The notes under the pieces: model-generated
Database searches by the model: none
The model's input: the letters and a program-made list of their open reading frames with translations, nothing else
What the model was told of the DNA's origin: nothing
Source of the DNA: a virus
DNA length: 49,588 nt
IMG/VR virus record: IMGVR_UViG_3300008267_000074
Coordinates: 1-49,588 of that record
Strand: one strand, 5' to 3'
Program-made: the position numbers and the translations under genes
Part shown: one piece after another, positions 14,739 through 23,643 of the stretch
Layout: each line of letters starts with the position of its first letter
How positions within the stretch are numbered: the first letter of the stretch is position 1

Positions 14739-15866
14739 TTAGTAATCTAACCTTACGCGCAATATTAATTCTTGTGTTGGGTCTTTTTTTAGTGGTTCTG
14801 ATAATTTAGCTACAGCTAATAATTCATTATCAGGTGAATATAAACCAACAGTTGTAAAATATGACACTGGAGCATCTGTAGTTAAATTCTTGACACGAAT
14901 TTGACTTGCGCTTAAATATGTTGGATTTGAACTATAATTAAAATCATTATGATTTACACGGCAGAAATGAATTGTACTGTTTAGTTCTGTTGTGTTATTA
15001 AATTGAATGTTTTTAATACGTTTTCTTAAACCGGCATTAACTTGATCTATTGATGCAGTTTCAAACATCTTTTCAACGCTATAAGGTAAGCTCATGTTAT
15101 CGCTTAAATTAATAACTTGCGTTAATTGACCAAATTGACTAGATTCTAAATTAACTGATGGGCTATTTGAACTAGAGGCTCCCAAGGCATGAGCAGATAA
15201 AGCTACAATACCTGCTTGATAAAATACAAATCCAACTTGCTTATTAGTTTGTGTTGCTTCTAATGGAGAACCTACATCATCTTTGGCATAAAGAATGCCA
15301 TATTCTCCTACTGGAGAATTAATTTTATAATTTGTTGTTCCGCTAGCATCTGAAATAGATATAGTAGTAGTAAAAGGCGTAGCGCTAGAAGAAGCAACAC
15401 CAAGAATCATGTTAAATGACCCTTTTTTAATTTCGTCCTTTACTAAAAGGCGCGAAAAATCAAGATAATACATGGAAGTAAATTTATCGCCAGCAGTTGA
15501 TGCATCGCCATCACGGTCAAATTGCATTATATTACCGGACACATCATAACCAACCAACATTTGTGCCATTTGATTATAAATATTTATTTTCTTTTTGGCG
15601 TATGCATCTACTGACAATGTTCCACTACCGGGAGAATTAACGGCATTACCAACATTCATATCAAAAAGTTGATTTGCAGCGGAAGCAGTATATGGATAAT
15701 CATAAACAGTTTGGAACATTCCATGTGAATAAGATTTAATATTTGTACTAACACCAGTATAAGTAGAACTAGAAACAATTGAACCGGTTATTGGAATGTT
15801 TTCATGTAATAGTGTTCTAGTAGAAACAATATCATCATCTAAGAAAGCTTTAAACGTATTAGCCAT
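14739..15866 (-). CDS. Virion structural protein, paralogue of the 330-residue protein
   Basis: This is a 375-residue protein. The N-terminal third includes a region around FKAFLDDDIVSTRTLLHENI typical of marine T4-like virion structural proteins. The C-terminal part has HNDFNYSSNPTYLSASQIRV and ends in TVGLYSPDNELLAVAKLSEP followed by RVRLDY, which aligns with the end of the 330-residue protein at 7396-8388. No catalytic motif is visible. AAAGGA lies nine bases upstream of the ATG. It is probably a baseplate, neck or fibre-base component. The duplication and divergence of this family within one fibre block suggests two attachment platforms, but that is inference. Confidence 0.7.
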   Translation of the reverse strand: MANTFKAFLDDDIVSTRTLLHENIPITGSIVSSSTYTGVSTNIKSYSHGMFQTVYDYPYTASAANQLFDMNVGNAVNSPGSGTLSVDAYAKKKINIYNQMAQMLVGYDVSGNIMQFDRDGDASTAGDKFTSMYYLDFSRLLVKDEIKKGSFNMILGVASSSATPFTTTISISDASGTTNYKINSPVGEYGILYAKDDVGSPLEATQTNKQVGFVFYQAGIVALSAHALGASSSNSPSVNLESSQFGQLTQVINLSDNMSLPYSVEKMFETASIDQVNAGLRKRIKNIQFNNTTELNSTIHFCRVNHNDFNYSSNPTYLSASQIRVKNLTTDAPVSYFTTVGLYSPDNELLAVAKLSEPLKKDPTQELILRVRLDY

Positions 15867-15879
15867 TTATGTATATCCT

Positions 15880-16842
15880 TTATGCTATCTTTTTTATAAG
15901 TCTTACTGGAATATCAATTCCAACGCCAGTTGTTACGCCGGTAACATTAATATTAGTTAAAATACTTTTTACATTTGTTGCTGCTGGCGTGACGTTTGAA
16001 AATAAGCTTGTAATATCTGTGCCGAATTGATTAAATAAATAATCACTTGTATTTGTCTCTAAAGAGGCACGTAATAAAAACTTTAAATGTGTACCGCGAG
16101 AACCTGCTATAACTTGTCCTTGAGATGGATTATCACGATTTGTAACAATATCACGAATCCAAGAGTCGTTCATATTATCTTGTTGAGAGAAATAATAACT
16201 TGCCATATCATCATCATCAATATATGATGGAACAGGAAATACGAAATTGCCGTCTGAACTAACAAGAGACATAAGGCGATTATCAACTTCAACTATATAT
16301 TGAGTTTCTTTTAAATCTGGATCTAAAGTTATTGTTGGAGGAATTTTTACGTTATCTATGCCCTGATCTACTTGAATAAAGTCTCCATTTAATGAAACGC
16401 CATTAATTACTCCTTGTTGATTTATTAATTGATCATTAAATTTTAACGTAGAAAGATTTAAAAAAGTCTCTGTAGCTGAATCAACAGCAAGAACAAAACC
16501 ATTTTGCACTAATTCAGGTATTGCTACATTACTAATTTCATTATTTAATTTAATAACCGGTAAAAATAAAAGGTTATTACGTGTAATTGTAATAAGCTTA
16601 TTCTTCATTGAAGAGCCGTTATTAGTAAAGGCTTCCAAAACTGGGGTTTGAAGAATCTCTAAATCATAATATGCAGAACCACTAGAATTATTACGATCAT
16701 AAAGGCTGTAATCTATTTCATCGTCCGCTAAAGCAAATTTAGTTATACGAAAAGAGCCATCGCCTTTTGCTAATCTCATTCTTCCTGTATCTGTTAATAC
16801 AGCATCAAGAATAATATCACCACTATTATCTAAATAACCCAT
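15880..16842 (-). CDS. Virion structural protein (LTxxGR..LAKGDG family)
   Basis: This 320-residue protein begins MGYLDNSGDIILDAVLTDTG and continues RMRLAKGDGSFRITKFALAD and DEIDY. I know this N-terminus from structural proteins of marine and other large myoviruses. A related opening (ELTSYGKFLLSKGKFKPVYY, then FFDDEV) starts the other 320-residue protein at 22680-23642, so the two share an N-terminal fold but diverge after it. The acidic SYIDDDDMASYYF segment lies near residue 205. The ATG has GAGGA about eight bases upstream, and the 53-base gap before it contains a weak match to the 16-bp box. A baseplate or fibre-platform role is likely, not proven. Confidence 0.7.
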   Translation of the reverse strand: MGYLDNSGDIILDAVLTDTGRMRLAKGDGSFRITKFALADDEIDYSLYDRNNSSGSAYYDLEILQTPVLEAFTNNGSSMKNKLITITRNNLLFLPVIKLNNEISNVAIPELVQNGFVLAVDSATETFLNLSTLKFNDQLINQQGVINGVSLNGDFIQVDQGIDNVKIPPTITLDPDLKETQYIVEVDNRLMSLVSSDGNFVFPVPSYIDDDDMASYYFSQQDNMNDSWIRDIVTNRDNPSQGQVIAGSRGTHLKFLLRASLETNTSDYLFNQFGTDITSLFSNVTPAATNVKSILTNINVTGVTTGVGIDIPVRLIKKIA

Positions 16843-16895
16843 TTTTTAATCCTCTTTTTGTATATAACTAGTATAAAAATATGTAATAATTCTTA
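16843..16895 (-). promoter_or_regulatory. 53-base AT-rich gap with possible promoter
   Basis: It contains AATAAGAATTATTACA (minus strand, 16882-16897), matching the 16-bp box at 12 of 16 positions, and further on TATACT and TATATA stretches before the SD GAGGA. This is the longest gap between 34.8 and 14.6 kb, so a new transcript could start here. The evidence is weak in such AT-rich sequence. Confidence 0.25.
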
Positions 16896-19469
16896 TTATT
16901 TATGCTTTATATCATAATTAAATTTAAAATTTAAATCTATTTTCCTGCCTGTTTGCTTAGATATTAACCTAATCTTCATGTTTTTATTCCAAATAGTATC
17001 TTGACTTAATCCCATTTGCAATCCAGTTGAATTAACGGTTTCTTGATTTACTAATTTCTGTAATAAAGAAGGAGAAACTTTTAAATATCTTCTAAAAGAT
17101 TTAAAATCTTGCAATAAGTTTTGTTTTTTATCTAATTCTACAACTTCAACAATAGGATATATTGTCCCATTATCATTAACTAGTTCTAGTTGAAATATTT
17201 TTGATAAATTAGAAAAATTTTTATGATAATCAATTGATCTTACGCAATAATAATATTTTTTATTTGGCTGTATCATATCCGTATAAGCAGCAGCCGTGCT
17301 ACCATTTGTTGGAATAGAAGTTAGAAAATTATTAAAAATTTCTTGATAAGAAGTTGGATGGTTATTTAAACGAAATATTTGAAATTCGTCAGAAGGTTCG
17401 TCAGATTCAAACATTAACATGTTTTCATTTGATGGAATGTTTTGTGATTGTTTTAATTTTTCTATTAATTGAATTTCAGCATCATTTGAAGATATAGGAA
17501 CTTTTTTATATTTTCCTATTCCAGTATTTATATTTAATAAAATTTTATTATCTATTCCAACATAAGGAATAATAGATAAATCTGGTTCTACCGGCGGTTT
17601 ATCTAATAAAAGATTGTTATACATGCTACTTTGTAAATCATAAACCACTAATTCAGGTTTATGTATATAATAAATTGTTACCTGATTATTGTTTATCAAT
17701 ATAGCATCTTGAGAAGGATCAGACCAGTTAGAATAACTATAACTATTTCCAACTGCTAATACTAAATTCTTAAGCTGATATGTATATTCTTCACCATATT
17801 TTATTTGTGTATCTATCCATTGCATATAAGAAGTATTTAAATTAGGTAAATACCATTCTTGCAGTGGAGTAGCGGTGGAAGTATTTTGAAAGCCGTTGAA
17901 TTTTTGTAAATGATATCCAACTATTTCAACAGGACTTTCTTTTCCTAAGAGAACATCTTTAAAATTTCTTTTATATTTATCTAATAAAGAATTTATATTA
18001 AAAAATAAGGATGGATCATTGACTATATTACTTGAAAATATATTTTCAAAAAACTTTTCATTTATCAAATACCCATTACAAGCAAGATTATTAGTTATTA
18101 CATTATTTCTTATATCTACTTCTGTTAAAGATGAAACAATTGAGTTATTTTTCATCTCAGAAAGAAATTTTGAATATAAATTATAATCATGAAATAATTT
18201 TGAAAAATTTTCTTGATCATCTTGATGAAGATCGATGGTTATTTCAGAATAAAAAGGAAATTGTTCTTTAAAAGCATTATATTTATTTAAGTATTTATCT
18301 AATGAAACTATTTCTGTTTCAGAAATACCCATATTAGAATTTATAATAAGGCTAGATACATCAGTTCTTACGCCATTTAAACTAATAATTTCTTCTGGTT
18401 TATTAAGAAAGCTAGTGTTTTCTATTTTAGCACTATTTGCATCAGTAAAAGTGCCCTGTATACCATCATAGTCAGATAATTCTGGAACATTTCCGGCTAA
18501 TTTAAATTCTAGAATCTCATAGAAATATGGTAAATTTAATATTGATAAATTAGGATGTTCTTTTAAAAAATTTTCATAATTTCTAATTAAAAAATTATAT
18601 TCTAAACTTGCTTTAAACTTTAAAATTCTATCTAAATTAGATACTGTTTCTTCTTCTAGTGGATCATAATGTTTATATTGAGAAAAACAAAGATCTATAA
18701 AATTAACATCAAATAAAACAGATTTTCCAAATGAAGTTACAGTTATTGTTGGTGGCTCAAAGGTTCTTTGAGGGGTTTGTGGTGTATTTTGAGATGTGTT
18801 TGGAGTTGTTGGTCTTGGATATCTGTTTCTACCTCTATCTCTACCAAGATTAAAACCCATTAAATCTTCTATTTTGCCAGTTCTTGCTCCTATTTCAGCG
18901 CCAGCCATTTCTAATTGTTGCTCTGTTAATTTTCTATCTTCTTCTTGTTTTTTTTGTAAAGATTGAATAAAATTACCTAAATTTTCTACTATTCTTTCAT
19001 CATATCCTCTTTCTTTTACTGCTTTAACCGCATCTATAACAGCTGCACGAATTGGCGCTACTAAATCATCAGAATTATTAAATAAAGTAGATATATCGGT
19101 AGTAGAAATATCAGATGATCGATTTAATATGTCTCTTATATTATCAAATATTTTTGGGTTAATTTTTTGATAATTTGGATTATCAACTGTTGTAGTAATA
19201 ACTGGTTTACTACTTTGAATTATTTCTTGTAAACGATTTACAAGAACTTGATTCATATTTAAAACTATTTTTCCTTCATATCTTCCACTTTCACCCGGAT
19301 TAGTTGGAGGAATATAATTTTCTGTATGACTAGCGATACTTATTGATGAATCAAGACTATTAGTATAAGTATTTTGATCTTGAACAGAAATCAATCTTCT
19401 AATAGGATCTCTAGAAAAGTCCTTTGTTTCACTAGAAATATATCTAAAATGTTTACCAATTTTTTTCAT
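16896..19469 (-). CDS. Large virion/baseplate-associated protein, function unknown
   Basis: This protein has 857 residues. A Gln/Glu/Lys-rich helical segment (about residues 165-200, with IQSLQKKQEEDRKLTEQQLE) is followed by an Arg/Pro/Thr linker (RDRGRNRYPRPTTPNTSQNT). A mixed domain runs to about residue 560. Around residues 560-780 the sequence has fibronectin-III-like signatures: YTYQLKNLVLAVGNSYSYSN and later KKYYYCVRSIDYHKNFSNLS. The C-terminal 100 residues are Lys-rich beta. Its position after the 3239- and 1064-residue giants, and before the fibre block, suggests a peripheral baseplate or fibre-connector protein. AAGGA lies five bases upstream of the ATG. I cannot name a T4 counterpart. 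Confidence 0.65.
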   Translation of the reverse strand: MKKIGKHFRYISSETKDFSRDPIRRLISVQDQNTYTNSLDSSISIASHTENYIPPTNPGESGRYEGKIVLNMNQVLVNRLQEIIQSSKPVITTTVDNPNYQKINPKIFDNIRDILNRSSDISTTDISTLFNNSDDLVAPIRAAVIDAVKAVKERGYDERIVENLGNFIQSLQKKQEEDRKLTEQQLEMAGAEIGARTGKIEDLMGFNLGRDRGRNRYPRPTTPNTSQNTPQTPQRTFEPPTITVTSFGKSVLFDVNFIDLCFSQYKHYDPLEEETVSNLDRILKFKASLEYNFLIRNYENFLKEHPNLSILNLPYFYEILEFKLAGNVPELSDYDGIQGTFTDANSAKIENTSFLNKPEEIISLNGVRTDVSSLIINSNMGISETEIVSLDKYLNKYNAFKEQFPFYSEITIDLHQDDQENFSKLFHDYNLYSKFLSEMKNNSIVSSLTEVDIRNNVITNNLACNGYLINEKFFENIFSSNIVNDPSLFFNINSLLDKYKRNFKDVLLGKESPVEIVGYHLQKFNGFQNTSTATPLQEWYLPNLNTSYMQWIDTQIKYGEEYTYQLKNLVLAVGNSYSYSNWSDPSQDAILINNNQVTIYYIHKPELVVYDLQSSMYNNLLLDKPPVEPDLSIIPYVGIDNKILLNINTGIGKYKKVPISSNDAEIQLIEKLKQSQNIPSNENMLMFESDEPSDEFQIFRLNNHPTSYQEIFNNFLTSIPTNGSTAAAYTDMIQPNKKYYYCVRSIDYHKNFSNLSKIFQLELVNDNGTIYPIVEVVELDKKQNLLQDFKSFRRYLKVSPSLLQKLVNQETVNSTGLQMGLSQDTIWNKNMKIRLISKQTGRKIDLNFKFNYDIKHK

Positions 19470-19485
19470 TTATATCCTTAAATAG

Positions 19486-22400
19486 TTATCTACGTGGTGT
19501 TTTAGGATTATTTTTAAGTTGATTACTTGGTTTATCTTTATTAGATAAATTAGAATTAGTATTTATATTTTTAATAAATGGTGGAGTTGAATTATGCATT
19601 TTATCATTTCCTACATTTAAATTCATTTTATTAAGATTATTGGCATCAACTGTATTCATTTGTTCTATTTTTTTTACATTTTCCATTTTATTATTGCCGA
19701 TATTTTTTTCAGTAAATGTTTTCATCAAACCGGCTGCTGGTGTTAGAGCAATATCAAATTTTTTTCCTAATTCTGGTTTTAATTTATCTCCTAATACTAC
19801 ACCTTTATTAAATTTAGTTAACTCTGGAATGTTTTTAATTACGTTTTGTAATCTAGAACTCACATCGTCATCTATTATATTTCTCATAGATTGTGTGAAA
19901 TTATTAAATCTGGCTGGTTTACGAACAATAAAGTTTGTTAAGCTTGTTCTCCCAGATAATAAAAAGTGTTTATTATAAATGGGCATCTTTATCTGTTCCC
20001 AATCATCAATATTTATTGATTGATCTTGATAGATTCTTAATCTACAAAGAATAGGCGCAGAATTTTCGGTTAATGATCTTACTTTTTCGTTAGTTAACGG
20101 TACCCAATTTTCATTTTTTACATTAATAAATGGTCTAGTTTTTTTATCAGGTCTTATAGGTAATAGTTCTAAATATTCTATTCTATGTATTGTGTTATAA
20201 AATAACAAATATATAGAATGAAAGTCAAGAGATGATAAATATTCTTCTTCTTTATTAAAAATTCTTGCTCTATTGAAAGCCAAAGAAATAATCTGATATG
20301 GAACTGTGGAAGTATATTTTTTCTTATGAGCCGTTGTTAAGGATTTAGGAGAAATAAATTTAAGTTTTTTTTGTTTTTCAATAATAGAATTACTTTTTTT
20401 ATCAGTTAATTTACTAAGTGATAAAAATAAATATGCAGGATCTACTTTAGAATCTAAAGTTGGTTTAACGTCGTTATAATCCTTTATGTCGTCTACTTTT
20501 TTATTTACTGTTTTAAATAATGAAGGAACAGAAATGGAATATTTTTCCATTATATTATTTAACCTAAGATTAAACTGTTGCTGTGATGTACTCATACCCA
20601 TAAATCCTAAATTAGTTATAGGAACTATACTTCCAGCATCACCAAGATTATTTTGTCTTTTTATGTCTGTTTCTAATTCCGCAAAAGAAAATTGATTAAT
20701 TAATTCAGGATCTTGTATTGTATCATCTAAATTAATTATCTTATTAATAGATTTTATAGTTCTTGGACCAATAAATTTATATCTATTATTGTATGCTATG
20801 CTATCTTCTATTAGATTATTTTTTGTATATTTAGAAATATTGGCAGTTACAATTGATTCTAGCTGATTAGTGGTAACTAAACAAAAACCATTTTTCTTTT
20901 CATTTTGTACAAATTCATAACCAATTTCAATTTTTTCCGATGCATCAACATATTCATTTGTAAACCAATAATTTACAATAGCATTATTATTTCTATTATT
21001 TTGAGCTATTCTGTCAATTTGTCTTATAAATCTTTGATATGTATTTATAAAATACATTATAGATTCTGCTGTGGCTGTAGAAGGCTCAAGCATGCTAACA
21101 AAAGCGCTGCTAACATTTAAACCATTTGATGAAGTTGCTAATTTTACTCCAAATAAATTTAATAATCCAATAAAATGAGCAACAGCATTATTATTCATTG
21201 TTACCCATTTAGAATTACCATATTCTTTTACAAATTTATTAGTAAAGCTACCGGCAAGAGCATCATAAACGCCAATTTGTTCAGAAGTAATATTAGGTAA
21301 GTTTTGAATAACTTGATAATCGCCAGATGGCACAGTAGGTTGTAAAAACTTATTTTTTTCTGTATATTCTTTTTTAGTTTTAACAATTTTTTCTGTTTCA
21401 GATAAATATTCCGTTAAATTTAATAAATGTTTTTGAGCTTCATTAATTAAACCCTTTAAATAATTTGTAAAATTATCTACTAATGTAATTTCTATACCAT
21501 ATTGATATAAACCAGTTTTAAGACCATAGATTTCAAAATCTGTTATATCAAAAGTTCTAAAACTACCCTCACGAACTGTAGAATAAGATACAGACGTTTC
21601 TCTAATAGAACCTAAATTTTTTTGTGAAACTGATTGAATAAAAATGGGTTCTTTTTTTGAATCAGCACCTGACGCAATAGAAGTTAAAGTATCATTTCTA
21701 TATTCAATACGAGCTTTATCTGAATTATTTGTTTTTATTACTTTACGTCTTAAAACTTTCATAGAAGCCATGTTTATTTGGCTAGTAAATTCATCTATTA
21801 AGTTAGTGTGTAGAATTTGAGTTTTATAAGCAGAAATATTTTTTATAAGGGCTTTATAATCTAAATTAAATAAAAACGATAAATTACCATTTATGTTTCT
21901 TGAAAAATAAGCATTAGAAAAATATTTATCGTCTGAAAATTCAAGCTTTCTTTCGGACAATAATTTTATATTTTTTGTATCTATTTCTACATTTTCATTT
22001 ATATTCTGTAATAATGAGTAAGAAGAATCTGAATTATTATTAAATAAAGATTTAGATAATCTTAAATCATTTATTAGACTAGAAATAACTTCTTCTCCCT
22101 CAATATTAGTAGAAATTAAAGGAAACACCTGTACATCGCTCATTAATATTCTTTTTTCTATAAATTGAGGCTTAATGTTTTTTTCTAGAATATAAGTATT
22201 TAAATCATTAAAAAGTACTATTCCAAGACTAAAAAAAGAAATGGTAGATTCGGGTAAAAGAAGCTCTTTTGTATAGGAAAGAGTAAAGTAATCACCCTCA
22301 ATCATATGAGAATTAATATCTTTTTTATCTCCACTAAATTCTTCTGTTGGATTTATAAATACTTTTCTAACGCCGTATTTACTTAATATTTCTTCTAACT

Positions 22401-22680
22401 CTGGCTGTGTTTTACAATTAATAACCTCATTAGACATGTCATTATTTATTACTTCAAACAATAACATTTTCATTAAATTTTTTGCTGTTTGATTACCAAA
22501 AATTTTTGGAGAACTAACATTCTCTTTTATATCTATATAAAACGTTAATAAAGAATCGGTACCAGAGATTTTTAAATCAACCTTTTTTAAATTGACTAAT
22601 TGTTTTCCATCACCATCTTTTATTGGAAAAGTATTATTTTTTATTGTATCAATTTGAGTAGAACTTAATGTAAAAATCAT
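19486..22680 (-). CDS. Large virion/baseplate-associated protein, function unknown (ATG start chosen)
   Basis: The reading frame can open six bases earlier at a TTG, but I choose the ATG at 22678-22680. That gives 1064 residues, its A overlaps the TAA stop of the preceding gene as TAATG, and GGAG lies about ten bases upstream. The protein is Asn/Lys/Ile-rich and mixed alpha/beta, with helical segments such as INEAQKHLLNLTEYLSETEK (about residues 405-425). The extreme C-terminus (about 90 residues) is Asn/Lys/Pro-rich and low-complexity (NKDKPSNQLKNNPKTPRR). No enzyme motif is visible. It lies in the middle of the giant structural cluster and is probably a baseplate-periphery component; homology to a named protein is not recognised. 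Confidence 0.65.
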   Translation of the reverse strand: MIFTLSSTQIDTIKNNTFPIKDGDGKQLVNLKKVDLKISGTDSLLTFYIDIKENVSSPKIFGNQTAKNLMKMLLFEVINNDMSNEVINCKTQPELEEILSKYGVRKVFINPTEEFSGDKKDINSHMIEGDYFTLSYTKELLLPESTISFFSLGIVLFNDLNTYILEKNIKPQFIEKRILMSDVQVFPLISTNIEGEEVISSLINDLRLSKSLFNNNSDSSYSLLQNINENVEIDTKNIKLLSERKLEFSDDKYFSNAYFSRNINGNLSFLFNLDYKALIKNISAYKTQILHTNLIDEFTSQINMASMKVLRRKVIKTNNSDKARIEYRNDTLTSIASGADSKKEPIFIQSVSQKNLGSIRETSVSYSTVREGSFRTFDITDFEIYGLKTGLYQYGIEITLVDNFTNYLKGLINEAQKHLLNLTEYLSETEKIVKTKKEYTEKNKFLQPTVPSGDYQVIQNLPNITSEQIGVYDALAGSFTNKFVKEYGNSKWVTMNNNAVAHFIGLLNLFGVKLATSSNGLNVSSAFVSMLEPSTATAESIMYFINTYQRFIRQIDRIAQNNRNNNAIVNYWFTNEYVDASEKIEIGYEFVQNEKKNGFCLVTTNQLESIVTANISKYTKNNLIEDSIAYNNRYKFIGPRTIKSINKIINLDDTIQDPELINQFSFAELETDIKRQNNLGDAGSIVPITNLGFMGMSTSQQQFNLRLNNIMEKYSISVPSLFKTVNKKVDDIKDYNDVKPTLDSKVDPAYLFLSLSKLTDKKSNSIIEKQKKLKFISPKSLTTAHKKKYTSTVPYQIISLAFNRARIFNKEEEYLSSLDFHSIYLLFYNTIHRIEYLELLPIRPDKKTRPFINVKNENWVPLTNEKVRSLTENSAPILCRLRIYQDQSINIDDWEQIKMPIYNKHFLLSGRTSLTNFIVRKPARFNNFTQSMRNIIDDDVSSRLQNVIKNIPELTKFNKGVVLGDKLKPELGKKFDIALTPAAGLMKTFTEKNIGNNKMENVKKIEQMNTVDANNLNKMNLNVGNDKMHNSTPPFIKNINTNSNLSNKDKPSNQLKNNPKTPRR

Positions 22681-23642
22681 TAACAAATGTCTCCAAATGG
22701 TGGCTTAATGTCGGAAATAGCATAAATATCAATTTTAGCCATTTGCTTAGGAGTTAATTCTATTTCTTCATCTACTAATAAATAAAGATAGTGTTCAACA
22801 AACTTAGTATCAATATTTAAACTATTTGTTTCTAAATTTTCTGGTTGGTCTAACAAAATGTCATCTTTAACATAAACAATATCTTTTTTAAACAAAAGCT
22901 GTCTCCAATCTTTAACAGATACATTTGTTCCCGGCATGGTTTTTTCTTCTTCTACATAAACCTCAATATCAAAATTTTTCTTCAAATCTTCTACATTTAA
23001 TTCACCAATATCAAACATTATATTGTTTTCTTTTACATAATGATAATAGATTCTTCCATCAAAAGAATTTTCATATGGTTCAGCTGCTGGCGAATAATCA
23101 GGATTTTCAATAGGTTTATCTTTAGTTATTACAACGTTATAATAACTTTGAGTTAAATTTACTTGGGGGATTCTAAATATAGGTTGTAATGTACCTTCAG
23201 AACTATCAGTATTATCAATAAAAGATACGGCAGATTCAACTTCTCCTTCAACAACATTTATATTCCAAGCAGGATAATAACTAGAATTATGAGATGATTT
23301 TCCTAATGGGGACGAAAGAGCATAATTTTTTTCAGATGTAAATTGTAATTCTTGATGTTTTAATTTATCTACATCATTTGTTATGACATCAATTAATTTT
23401 GTTGCTCTATTTTCTGCACCAATATAGGACGCTTGTGGCTTATTAGCTGGTGTTTCGTCTAATATTCTTGTCCTAATTTCGTTTTGAGTTTCTTCTAGGT
23501 CTGAAAATTTAGAATCGTATAAAACCTCATCATCAAAAAAGGCATAATATACAGGCTTAAATTTACCTTTTGATAGCAAAAATTTACCATAAGACGTTAA
23601 TTCAATTTTTAAAACTTCTTTTTTACTATCAAATATAGACAT
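22680..23642 (-). CDS. Virion structural protein (LTSYGKFLLSKG family)
   Basis: This 320-residue, acidic protein begins MSIFDSKKEVLKIELTSYGK, then FLLSKGKFKPVYYAFFDDEV, then TRILDETPANKPQASYIGAE. I know this N-terminus as a conserved virion structural family in marine T4-like phages, next to very large baseplate-type proteins as here. It shares its opening fold with the protein at 15880-16842. The second half is rich in acidic residues (DIEVYVEEEKTMPGTNVSV) and ends with EIELTPKQMAKIDIYAISDI. AGAGG lies eight bases upstream of its ATG. Its stop overlaps the next start (TAATG), so translation is coupled to the 1064-residue protein. Confidence 0.75.
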   Translation of the reverse strand: MSIFDSKKEVLKIELTSYGKFLLSKGKFKPVYYAFFDDEVLYDSKFSDLEETQNEIRTRILDETPANKPQASYIGAENRATKLIDVITNDVDKLKHQELQFTSEKNYALSSPLGKSSHNSSYYPAWNINVVEGEVESAVSFIDNTDSSEGTLQPIFRIPQVNLTQSYYNVVITKDKPIENPDYSPAAEPYENSFDGRIYYHYVKENNIMFDIGELNVEDLKKNFDIEVYVEEEKTMPGTNVSVKDWRQLLFKKDIVYVKDDILLDQPENLETNSLNIDTKFVEHYLYLLVDEEIELTPKQMAKIDIYAISDIKPPFGDIC

Positions 23643-23643
23643 A

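Noticed and set aside
14739-14766. Idea that the 71-residue gene is the frameshifted end of the 375-residue gene
   Set aside because: The 375-residue protein has a normal family C-terminus (ending RVRLDY) matching its paralogue, and the 71-residue protein has its own typical N-terminus.
19640-19978. Plus-strand ORF of 112 codons
   Set aside because: It is antisense to the low-complexity C-terminal part of the 1064-residue protein, without SD or recognisable motif.
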